NCBI GenBank assembly: GCA_015680685.1
Contig: MNCI01005444.1
Span: forward strand, 71,800-135,799
From: Gnetum montanum
Lineage: Eukaryota > Streptophyta > Gnetopsida > Gnetales > Gnetaceae
Length of the DNA stretch: 64,000 nt
Direction of reading: 5' to 3'
Notes under the pieces: model-generated
The model's input: the letters and a program-made list of their open reading frames with translations, nothing else
Databases searched by the model: none
Told to the model about the DNA's origin: nothing
Position numbers and translations under genes: made by a program
Part shown: positions 1 to 10,180 of the stretch, piece after piece
Layout: each line of letters begins with the position of its first letter
How positions within the stretch are numbered: the first letter of the stretch is position 1

Positions 1-1005
1 TTTTATCTCTATGGTGGTTATAACCACCCAAAATGTTTGTAACTTACCTAACTACCTATGAGATCCTATAAAAGGGCTTCAAGTGTAGGAAGGAAAAGGG
101 GTCTCACAGTCTCACTCTAACTCTTGAAGAAGACACTTAGGGTCTTGAAAAGAGCATTGGAAAAAGAAGACATTGTGAAAGATGGCTTGTAAGATGACTT
201 GCTAAAGACAAAATTTCAACCTCTTTGTCATAGTCCTATGAGTTATGTTTATTTTTTATTTTATTTAAATTGTTTAGCTAGTGGTTTAGATAGTATCATG
301 CTTGGAAAATAGTTTTTGGATTTTTAGATTGCTCTTACTATTCTTGTTGCATGATAGAAAATTTCTATTAAAATTTCGCCATAGAAGAGCTTGTGTTTGA
401 AAGCCTTAAGAGCATTTTAGTTGTGAATTTTATTATTGTGCAATGTATAAGAACCACTATTAAGATTGTTGTGAGAGAGCCTCTGCATGTAGTTAAGTCG
501 TTGAATGATTCAATAGTCAAGAGGGTTTAAAAGATCTTTGGTATTTTGATAGGACTAGAATAGCTTCTTTTATCGTTAAAGTGAATCTCCATGGTATTTA
601 AATCAAAAATTGTCAAGTATTTTGATGGTTCTATTGAATGCAATTGTTGACATCCATTATCTAGGCAAAATAAAGTCTGGTACGTGATAGTTTAAGTAGC
701 AATTTTTGGGTAGCATAGTAGGATTGTCTTGAAGAAATTGCTTATTTGAGCCTTGGAAGTTTGAACAATTTGTAGTTATTGAATTTGGGATAGCTTTATT
801 GCGAAGTGTTTACTCGTATCATTTTACCTTGTTTAAACATTTGAGATCTTTACACATATATGCTTTCTTGTTCTCTTCTTTCTATTTCCATTGAATCTCG
901 CTCTATTTCTAGTTTTCTTGTGGAACTATCTCTTTCTCTAAGGAAAATTAGAAGTATATTCGCAAGGTTGTGCTCAAATTTTTTTGCAAAAATTTATTTG
1001 TTACA
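1..1005 (+). repeat. possible LTR fragment (TATA box, U5-like tail)
   Basis: A TATA-like stretch (CCTATAAAAGGGC, about 70-82) is followed by AT-rich sequence ending TTACA at 1001-1005. Two bases later comes TAGGTATTATAAG (1008-1020), which resembles a worn Met-tRNA primer-binding site (TGGTATCAGAGC). That arrangement fits the 3' part of a 5' LTR on the plus strand. No coding sequence follows and the left edge lies outside the window, so the call is tentative. Confidence 0.3.
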
Positions 1006-1179
1006 AGTAGGTATTATAAGGACCGCATAGACTAGACAATTAAATAGAATAAGAACTCTCAACAACTCATAGTACTTTGCAAAGTTGGCTGAATCTCTTT
1101 AAAATAAGTCATTTATAGTCTTACACACAACCCAATCTTTTCATTTTAAACAATGACACACACACATACTCACATTAAC

Positions 1180-2111
1180 TATTGAGTCTATTTCGAGGTA
1201 TCTGGGCCTTGGTGTTGCCAGAGACCAGCAAACACCTAAATCCTGTTTGAGGACACTCATTGGCAGTCACGTCCCAAATGGTCACCAACACTATTAATAT
1301 AATCTTCAAGCTTCCTTAAATGTTTTAATGTCTCTAGCTTGGTTCTAGCTACCCATTCGAAGTTCCCTGGGTGGATCTATTTAATCAATGTTACCTTAAA
1401 TCTATCCCAAGTCTCTACCTTTTCTGTAGTAGTGCCCTTTTCTTGAGCATAAAGGAGGCTAAGCCACCATAGTATAACACTTCCTATGAGAAACTAAGAT
1501 GCTCTGGAGACATTTTAGGCTACAAAAACACCCTTGGTATTCATGTACATCTTCACATTATGGAGGAAGGCATCAATTTTCTTCTTGCCATCATAAGAAC
1601 TCAGTTCTCTAGCTTTGATACGATCCATTGGTACTAGCTCTTCTTCCAAGCATCCTGCCAATGAGGATTTTAGGATGGTATTTTTAATTTTCAAATCAAA
1701 TAGCTTCTAATTCACCCTCACTAGGGCATCCTCTAGAACTTTCACTGATCCAATTAGGTTCTTAACCAAAGATGCTTTCATTTGTGCCTCTTCTAAGGAT
1801 CTGAATAGATCCCTATAGAGATTGATCATGTGATCTAGATGACCTTCCAAGATCAAAACCTTAGCCTCTTCCACTTTCACCCTATCCTTGGAGTAAAGAT
1901 CCATCTTGTCTTGTGGTAAATCAACATTTTTAAGAATGTAATGGATCACATCCGTGTTTTCTGGTCCAAGGTAGGCTAAGGCCTCATCAGTTGCTTTGAC
2001 ATGGTTCTATATGGTTTGAAACTTAGTTTCATCTTGACCAAGTTCTATCTCAACCTTAATCTCTAGGTTTACTTGATCATCAGTCATATCACTAGGTCCA
2101 CTAGGCTCCAT
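1180..2111 (-). pseudogene. gag: gag fragment of a Ty3/gypsy (chromovirus-like) retrotransposon
   Basis: Reading leftwards from ATG at 2111, the translation starts MEPSGPSDMTDDQ and continues with a few stops to about 1180. It contains an acidic, coiled-coil-prone N-terminal half (around 1950-1707) and then a retrotransposon-gag core: a Y-D-G-K-K-K-I-D-A-F-L segment near 1590, WWLSLLYAQEKGT near 1450, and WDRFKVTLIK near 1390. This is the capsid-type domain that builds the element's virus-like particle. Stops at several Gln or Trp positions and the loss of everything after gag make it non-functional. A Met-type primer-binding site lies 140 bp upstream, as expected for a chromovirus. The family is inferred from gag pattern and primer type only. 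Confidence 0.72.
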
Positions 2112-2250
2112 GTTGCCAAAGAAAGAGCTTTAGCACAAAGCCATCCTCAAAGGAAGAGTGGCTAGCAAAAGTTAAAAATGGAAACCTCACAAACCACAAA
2201 TCCTCTCAAGTCTTTATCAAGAAATTTTTACTAGAAAATCAAACTATGAG

Positions 2251-2262
2251 GCTCTTATACCA
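2251..2262 (-). other. primer-binding site, Met-tRNA type
   Basis: On the minus strand this reads TGGTATAAGAGC, one base different from the usual plant initiator-Met primer-binding site TGGTATCAGAGC. It sits just downstream of an LTR-like end (ACAACA) and about 140 bp upstream of the gag ATG at 2111, so it probably primed minus-strand cDNA synthesis. Confidence 0.65.
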
Positions 2263-2272
2263 TCTATAAAAA

Positions 2273-2391
2273 TGTTGTCCCTAAAAACATTGTTCGACTT
2301 CCCAAGAGTTTCCCAAGTAGATTCTGAATCAGAACGAAACTCAAGAGGAATACACCTCAACAATCAACAATCCTAAAACACATGCTAACAA
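2273..2391 (-). repeat. candidate short LTR (119 bp)
   Basis: On the minus strand the segment starts TGTTAGCATGTG and ends GGGACAACA, then ten bases later the Met primer-binding site follows. The TG...CA termini and the position fit a 5' LTR. 119 bp is very short for a gag-bearing element, and no second LTR or target-site duplication can be found because the other end is gone. The outer boundary could be wrong. Confidence 0.35.
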
Positions 2392-2843
2392 ACAATGTGT
2401 TAGTGTTAGCATGTCTCCGAGGTGGTGTTTCAAATATGATATTTGTGATATACTAACAAGCCAGATAGCACTCCCTTACTTCACTCATGTGGATATCATG
2501 GGGACTACCAGCTGAACCCTCCAGATTCATCATTGCATGCTGGTAGTTGGTGTCATGCTCCAAAGAGTGCATGCAACATCCCATAGCATGTCCCATGACA
2601 CAATCGATTAAAACACCCCAACATAGAGTTGAACTATGCAACCCTTCCAGGGAAGGTCCTACTGAGTGGGGTAATGAGGTAGGTCATAGCCTCCTCTTAC
2701 TAATGCATGGAACTAACATGCCAGTATGGTTTCGAAGACATAAGGAGTGAAGGACCCCTTGTGCCCCCATGGCCCCTGAACTATTGGGGGGGGGGTGGGT
2801 AGCAAGCCACCACCAACCCTACTACCTCTCTCATAATATTACC

Positions 2844-3017
2844 TACTTTTAGTATAGGTGGGTTGTTTTACAATATGGTGTTTAATGATAACATGACAAC
2901 AGTATTACTTCAATGATAACACAACAACACTATTACTTACTTTTAGTATAGGTGGGTTGTTTTATAGTCTGGCATTCAATGATAACATGATAGTAGTATT
3001 ACTTACTTTTAGTATTG
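2844..3017. repeat. degenerate tandem repeat, about 94 and 66 bp units
   Basis: The phrase TACTTTTAGTATAGGTGGG recurs at 2844 and 2938, followed each time by an AATGATAACATGA segment, and starts a third time near 3004. The first unit is 28 bp longer because of an extra CAATGATAACACAAC block. No coding content. Confidence 0.7.
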
Positions 3018-3192
3018 CTATCCTTGTATCTACTCTATTCCTAGTAGGAGGATGGGGACGGGGGCCACCCTTTTCTAATATGAGGTAGAGGGCTCAATGG
3101 TCTCTCCTGTGCTAGCTCCTTCCTTCATTGTTCACATTCAAGGTTTTCTATTTCTAATTTGAACATTCCTAGTTGGTTTGGTTAGTAATCGA

Positions 3193-3272
3193 NNNNNNNN
3201 NNNNNNNNNNNNNNNNNNNNNNNNNNNNNNNNNNNNNNNNNNNNNNNNNNNNNNNNNNNNNNNNNNNNNNNN
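3193..3272. other. assembly gap (80 N)
   Basis: A run of 80 undetermined bases. The sequence on both sides is non-coding filler, so no gene is interrupted. Confidence 0.99.
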
Positions 3273-3958
3273 GGGGGTGTGGTTTGTGGGGGAAGGAGGA
3301 GAACCATAGTCATTCAAGCAAGTGTGTTTCTTTATGCTTTGGGAGTTAGCATTGGGACTTAGCGCTATGCCACTGAGGTGTAACATAGCTATTTCTAAAT
3401 CTATAGGTGTAACATAGCTATTCCTAAATCTATTCTTACTTTTGCTTCTGGATGGGGTTTCGATGTAACTCTTCCATTTTCCAAAAGGTTTTTCTTCTTT
3501 TTGTTGCATCATCTATGCTCTCTAACTTTTCTAATAGTCTCAAGATCTAGATTCGTTGTAAAGAAGATTATGGTGGTTAGCTACCCTACTCATTTATATT
3601 GTTGGCTAAAATTCAGCCACCAACCATTGCATTCTGCAAGACACACCCACCATAATGATTGTTGGTAAAGTTGTTTCATATTGATTGGTAAAATTCATCC
3701 TACAAATCTGCCATTTGCTAAAACAACATTAATGTGGATATGCTCTTGTAAAAGCCAGTTCTACATGCTAATATGGCATGAATAACTTGTGCAAATAAAA
3801 GTTTTCCTGTGAAAGAAAAGATAGAAAGCTCCAACACATTTGGACCAAAGCTCTACAACAAAGCCAAACCTACAACCAAGCTCAAAACATCCCATATTTA
3901 TTTATGTAAGTTGATTTATCTAAGGAGAGAAAAATAAATTCAAATGTTGGCCATTATA

Positions 3959-4083
3959 CTATGCACAGTTGAGATAATTGTATCCTGGAACCAAAAGAAA
4001 GAGATTAGTGTTTGCTTATTCTATGTTCGATTGAGAGAATTGTATTCTAGTATTGAAAGAAAGAGATTGGTGTTTACTATGCT
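3959..4083. repeat. two-copy tandem duplication, 62-63 bp unit
   Basis: Two adjacent units start CTATGCACAGTTGAGA (3959) and CTATGTTCGATTGAGA (4021), and both end with an AAGAAAGAGATT(A/G)GTGTTT segment. A 68-codon reading frame runs through them, but it has no recognisable product and looks incidental. Confidence 0.65.
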
Positions 4084-4364
4084 ACTTTATTTGTTGTTTA
4101 TTTCTTTTTTGTCTATCTTGGTTTATTCCTTATTTCTTGTGCATAATTAATTTCATTGTGAGTTTAACTATAATGAAATCTAGGTTATGGTTTTCTAGTG
4201 GTGAAGAATGTATTTAGAGAGTGTTTACTTTTTTGTTAAAATTTTTTAGGCCATAATTAGAATGTATTTAGGATTGGTTTTAATCTATGATTAGAATGCA
4301 TTTAGGATTGGTTGCAAGGATGAACACTTAAAAATTAATTTCTAAAATTATTACATCTTTTCTT

Positions 4365-4650
4365 TTATGTTTTGTTAGAGTTTCACCTCTCTTCTTTTAT
4401 TCTTTTAATATAATTTGGTTTTAGGACCAACATCTTTGCAACTCTAACTATTTGTTTTACTACCTTAAAAGCACAAGCCCTACCACCATGGAAAGGGTTA
4501 GATAATAACTTAGCTTCCTATATCTCCATAGAACACATTTTAGATTAAGGATTATTGCCTTTGTTTTCACTCTAAATGTTTCACATAAAAAGTCATGCAT
4601 AATGCACGAATCATGTCAATCACTAAGAAAACAATGAAGTGTTAGCTTAG
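4365..4650. repeat. interspersed repeat, copy 1 (partner at 47690-47970)
   Basis: This AT-rich stretch matches 47690-47970 in the same orientation over nearly 300 bp. Shared landmarks in order are TTTCACCTCTCTTCTTTTAT, CTACCTTAAAAGCA, ACATTTTAGATTAA and ATCATGTCAATCACTAAG. No coding capacity or terminal structure was seen, so the repeat class is unknown. Confidence 0.7.
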
Positions 4651-5384
4651 TTGTAAGACTCTTAATTTAAAAACTCTAAGTTATAGATTTAATTATGGTG
4701 AACATTGTTGACTTATAAAGTTCTAATTAGACTATATATATTGGGATGTACTTGTATTACAATTATTTAAGAATTAGAACATCACCACCATAGCAACTTT
4801 AAGTACCTTTAAAGCTTAATACCATTTTAGTAACATAAGTTTTGAATAGAAAAATGCACACTCAATGACCATTATGTTTGATCATGTAATGAAAAACTAT
4901 AAAAAAGTTGATAAGGTTGTCCTTTGGCCTTTGGTTCTTTTGGCAGCAGATTTTGTTTATTTATTTATTTTCATGTCTACGATGAAGGCCATGGGTTAGG
5001 GGGATGCATAATTTCAAATCTTTCACAACCACACACACAGGTTTACTTTTGGCAGCAGATCTTGTTTTTTTTTTTTTTTTAATTTCAAATCTCTCATAAA
5101 CACACACGGGTTTACTTTTAGCAGCAGATTATGTTGTGTTAGAGCATGAAATATCTTTTTTTTCCCGTTTAGGAGATAGTCGTATTATTTGTATTGGGTC
5201 GATTTTTTTGTCCAAGGAGATGTAAACGGGCATTTTCAGCCAAGAGTTGTCTAAAGGTCCCCTTGATATTTGTGTTAAAGCTAGTTATTGACAGCTATAG
5301 CGTTACTATGAAAATTTTTGAGTTTCAGAATAAATATTTGTTTGAAAACTTGATTGTTCTTGTGATATCAGAGAAGAATGAACA

Positions 5385-6873
5385 TAGCAGCCAGACCCAT
5401 GCTGCAATCTGTTTTGCTGCAAACCACCAAATTTTGTTGACAAAAAATGGTCATCATCATCTCCATCAATAGCAACAACCACATTTTGCATTGCAGACAC
5501 AGGCTGTGCCACTGGCTCAAACACCTACAGCACAGCCTCCACCATCCTCCACCATCGTTCAATCTGTGACAAGAATGTTTCTCAACTGCTCCATTGATTC
5601 ACCCCCGGAATTTCAAGTCAATGACTTCAACACACTGCTCAGAGATCTGCCCCAAAGAATCCACAAGCAATCTATTGAAAATCATGAATCTACAACGCTT
5701 TCATATTTTGCTGCAGTTAGTGGGTTCACACGATGGGCGACTGTTCCCGCGCAGTCTTTCATTCCTCTATCGCTTTGCAGTGGCTCTCGGCGGTGATTAA
5801 CAGTCTCCTTTATTTTGATTCGTTTTCTTTTTACTGTTTCCATCTGGACTCATCTGAGCAGCGCTTTTGTTTTATTCTCGTACACACTATACAAGCTGGT
5901 ACCATTTCACATGATCAACGGAACTAAATAACTAGATTACATGATCAACAATCAATCCCAATTAAGACTTAAATAATCAAATATTCACATGCGTATTTAT
6001 GTCGGATTGATTTGCAGGTTCCAGAGGAAGTTTTGGACAGGAATTCCAAAGCATGGAATGCAGGACACATATATATATCCAATAATAACAAACATGTGGC
6101 CCAAGCTTATCTGAAGCAGTTCTCCCATGATTTGAAATTATATCTCAGTTGCCGTGCTGAAGAAATGGTCAAAGGTGAAGGCCTTTTCATTGCTATGCCT
6201 GGCCGCCATTCTGCCCAACCTACTAACCAGGACGGCCTTGCAGATTTCATACATCACATGGAAGTTGTGCTTAAGGAGATGGTTGAACAAGTACGATCTA
6301 TAGTTTATTCCTTGTAAATATCTCATTGAACATAAAACTAGAATGTTAAGACTAGTAACTGGACCTTCTATCATTGCTTTCAGTTTCTTGTCATGATTAG
6401 TTAACTAGGATTTCGTAAACATATGACAGTTCTGAATGAAATGATATTAATTTTGTGTACAAAGTTTAATTGAGAAGAGGATCTTGGACGAATTCAATGT
6501 ACCACTCTTTGTTCCAACAGTGGAGGAAGTGGAGGGTATCATTGATGCAGAGAAGGCTTTTGANGCAGTGGAGGAAGTGGAGGGTATCATTGATGCAGAG
6601 AAGGCTTTTGAGAAGAAAGAAGTGAAACTTTTGAAAGGATTTCCTCTTCAAAATTTAACAGAAGTGAAAAAGGGTGAGGAAATGGCTTTTGGAATTTCAG
6701 AGGAGCTCATATACAGATCTTAGTTTGAGAACTTATTACTAGACTTCATGGAAAGGGAAAGGATAGAAGGCCTGTTTAGTAGGATTAGAAAAAGAGCTTC
6801 TCAATGTCCACAAGAATTCATGCAAAACAGTATTGATGTGGTGATTGCATCCCTGGTTCGCAGAGCAGATTAA
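5385..6873 (+). pseudogene. SABATH-family SAM-dependent carboxyl methyltransferase pseudogene
   Basis: SABATH enzymes transfer a methyl group from S-adenosylmethionine to carboxyl groups of small acids such as salicylate, jasmonate or auxin. Here the SAM-binding motif IADTGCATGSNTYSTAS lies at about 5495-5545. PPEFQV-NDFNTLLRDLP follows (about 5602-5655), then GRLFPR and SSIALQWLSAV in shifted frames (to about 5800). After an intron comes VPEEVLDRNSKAWNAG with YLKQFSHDLKLYLSCRAEE (about 6018-6290). After a second intron, LDEFNVPLFVPTVEEVEGII (from about 6473) runs to a C-terminal helix ending at TAA 6871-6873. Defects: a 21-bp in-frame deletion before NDFNTL compared with the copy at 45440, frameshifts in exon 2, a TAG at 6721, and an artefactual duplication around N6564. 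Exon 1 is not recognised. The substrate cannot be predicted. The family call is firm and non-function is very likely. Confidence 0.85.
6518..6611. repeat. 46-bp exact duplication around N6564 (probable assembly artefact)
   Basis: Bases 6518-6563 and 6566-6611 are identical and separated by an N and one base. The duplicate would insert a repeated peptide inside a conserved SABATH exon. The pattern fits two contig ends that overlap but were joined by a placeholder N. Confidence 0.85.
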
Positions 6874-6915
6874 AAGCCACACTTGTCAAGCAGTGAACCC
6901 AACCATTTATTTCTC

Positions 6916-7001
6916 AAGAATGCATAATTTAGTATTTGAAATTTGGAATGAGTTGCANAAAGAATGCATAATTTAGTATTTGAAATTTGGAATGAGTTGC
7001 A
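6916..7001. repeat. 42-bp exact duplication around N6958 (probable assembly artefact)
   Basis: Bases 6916-6957 and 6960-7001 are identical and flank a single N, the same signature as at 6564. Located just past the SABATH stop codon. Confidence 0.85.
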
Positions 7002-10000
7002 TGTATTAGGTTTAAACTAGTTTCTAATTAAAATTTCAATGAGCAAGGTCCTCTGTGAAGGTTTGTGATAGATGTCTAATTCTTTAAATAATATTTAGTT
7101 TTGAGGTGGAAAGCAAGATCCTGAGGGAAAGCTAAAATTTGCAATCTGTAATTTTGCAAGGCAAGATAATTGTTAAATGTGTGGGTTCATGACTGAGCGC
7201 CTCACCAATACAAGTACATGATATAAATGTGAAATAAGAATCCTTGTTCTTACTTAAGATTGATAAAAAAAAAAATTGACATTGATAATCAGCCAAAATA
7301 CTTTACCTTCACGGGTTAGAACTTAGAACAGTTTTACACGTGTAGATGGTACTTAATATGGTTATAGCCTCTGTGTCCAAGATTTGCAATTCTGGATAAA
7401 TTTTGATAAACTATTCAGGTTGGATATTCAGGTTGGATTTGGAAGCATGTATTGAATCCATAATGGATATGTATTTCATAATTTCCAATGAAATTTTGTC
7501 TGGATTTATACATATACATTCAATGGTTACCATACTTTGCCATTATTTCCTGCCTTTCCTAGATTTAACCGTTTATGTTGAATTGGTTCTTTCCCTCTTG
7601 TTTCGGCCTTTTTCTCAATGTATGCATTGTGCATTTAAATCTTACCTAGCTTCTCCTCTTCTAAATCTAAATATTACCAGAAACTTCATTTCATTGTTAA
7701 GTGGCAAGCAAGCAATCAAGATTCACGGCATCGGCATGACACATAGACCACAGAAAACAGGGAGGACAAATGAATAAACAAACACACAGAAATCGAAAGG
7801 GCTACTTTGGTAACCGAAGGCCCAAGGGCCATGTTTCGGTCATGGAGAGGGGATCGGGCATGTGAGGAAAACATTGCATTCCTCCTTCATCATGACATTG
7901 TTTTTACTTTTCCCTTTCATAATGACTAGTTCCAATTCTCCGCATAGGAAAGGTTTTGGGTTGTTGTAGGTGAGGTGAGTTACTGGGCTGTGCCTATTTT
8001 AGTTAAGTTGTCTTCTTATAATGTGGTTGTCTTCAACATGGCCCTATGGTGCTACTCACAGGTCATCCTTGAATAAAAGTATTAGCAGCCGTAATTTGTT
8101 ATAAATTCCTTGAGGCTTGAGGTTTAATTTCATTCCAGGAAAGATTGGATTGAGCAACAAAAGGGTTTCATGTTATTGCTGTGATTTTGCTTGTTGCAGA
8201 AATTATATGTTTGGCTGGATTGTGGCTCATAGTAAGCAAATGGATTTGATGCCCTCATAGCTATACAAATTTTCTTGCATCAGTTTAATGGTGATATTGC
8301 AATATTCTGTGCAATTTTTCAGCATGAACAATATTTTGAATTTACATTGTACTTGCTTTATATTCTACAATGTTTTCTTGTGATATATGTGATTTAATTT
8401 TTTAAAAAACTAATATATTTAAACTTTCTCTATCACCTCCCGGCTACAAACCCATCCCCACCTTTTGTTGAGGCAGACATACCCGAACACATTTAGAATC
8501 ACAAATCCTCCATTCCTCACTTTCACAAATCAGATTCTTTTGATGCATAGGTTATAGCCAAAGTTTTCTTAGACTTGTTAAATTGAATGGTTCCAATTAC
8601 CCTGTTGTGTGGTCATGTGGTCATGCTTCTGTTGTTATCCACAGCCATCTCTGCTCGTGTATACTTTGGGAAGTTTATGTCCCAGTCTAGCGCTACAATT
8701 TCAGATTCTTAGCAGAATTTTTTATGGACTATTTTATCTCTATATTGGTAGAATGACTAATCTCAAATTTGTGCCTGAAAGGCAAATTTGAAAGGCAATA
8801 CGCTGTGTGAACCTGGCTACGAACAAGAAGTCTTGATTCTCTGTACCTTAACGTGAGTACAGATGGAAAAATAGTTCACGACCTACCACATTGGTACGTT
8901 TGAATTATCATCTGTCGGCAGAGTTTCTTTCTTTACTCTGAATTCCTATCGCGCTGCATCACGTGGATTGAAACAGGAAAGAAGACTATCGAACGATTTC
9001 AAAAGGAAACAGTAAATGCAAAGTACGTTGATGTTTGATTGAATCATTCATGGTCAGGGGAAGTGCATTAAAACTTTCTTAGTATGTCATATTGCTGGTT
9101 CACGTGGCCATCATCTATCATCTTTATGAGGAATCATCTATCATCTTTATGTGTTCCTCATAGTGTGTTGCTAGGCAGGGGTAGGACCTAGAAATATATG
9201 TTTAAATACTATAAAAAATAAATTGGGTCAACACTGAAGTGAGAAGAATAGTGGTATGTATTTGAAATGACAAGAGGTTACAAATTTTACATTTTAAGTT
9301 TTGCTTCTCTTGAAAACTGTTAAGAATTTTTTCACAATTTCTTTGTTAGTGCATGCATGCTTACATGTTATGTCCATGTGATGGCAGGAGCATTAAAGAC
9401 ATAGTAAGGAAGTTTTCATGCTCTTGCAATTTAGAGTTTCCTCTTATTCAAGTTCTAGATAAGTAATTTGAAGTAAGTAAATCAATAAAGGCAGCATGTA
9501 GATATGGTAATATTTAAGTAGGTAGGTGGAAGAATGACTTGGAAATTCAAACAAGCATAAGGTAATTTTAAATATGTTTCTATTTATGAAGAGTCTCAAG
9601 ATAATTGTGATGACTTCCTATTTAATATGAATCAAATAGATTAATCTTTATTACTAAAATTTTAGGTATTAATTTAGAATTAATATTAATCCAAATAAAT
9701 TTTATAAGAACCCAATATTGTAAAATAGGAGTGGTTAAAATGAACATAATTCTAAAAGAATTACAAAAATATCAACCGAACTAATAATATAAAATTAAAA
9801 TAGCTAAGGATCATTTGAATTAACACTAATTTTAACATATACACACAAAACACAATATCAAGTTCTAAAATAGTTAAAATTTCTAAGTATATTTAATATA
9901 ATGAGAGTATAAGGCAAAATCAATTCAAGAAAAATATTATTTATAGTAACTAAAATATGTATTCAGTGATACCTATTATACACTTGATTTTATAAAGATT

Positions 10001-10029
10001 TTTTGAAATTTAACACTATGCTAATATAT
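7002..10029. other. no recognisable gene
   Basis: AT-rich sequence without a supportable gene. A 124-codon open frame at 7403-7777 is rich in hydrophobic residues but matches nothing recognised. A 20-bp phrase AATCATCTATCATCTTTATG is nearly repeated at about 9105-9155. The stretch 8790-9010 is less AT-rich and could hold an exon relic, but no protein was identified. Confidence 0.5.
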
Positions 10030-10180
10030 CTATGATAGATTCATGATGCACAACAAAAAGAAGCAAAAGCTATGGATTTCTCTTATGCTTGTCGAACTTG
10101 TAAAGAAATTAATTATACTATCCATGATTGTCCTATGCTTTCTTTTAGTAGACAGCAAGGTAAGGTAAGTCTTTAGAGTA
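10030..10180 (+). pseudogene. possible gag zinc-knuckle relic
   Basis: A short translated stretch reads CRTCKEINYTIHDCPML. The spacing CX2CX4(Y)X4C matches the CCHC knuckle of retroelement Gag proteins, with the His position changed to Tyr. Nothing flanking it could be aligned to a retroelement, so the call rests on this motif alone. Confidence 0.3.

Noticed and set aside
3138-3512. 124-codon minus-strand open frame
   Set aside because: It spans the N gap, has no recognisable domain, and the apparent length depends on undetermined bases.
7403-7777. 124-codon plus-strand open frame
   Set aside because: Hydrophobic, AT-driven composition, no family resemblance, no conserved copy elsewhere in the window.
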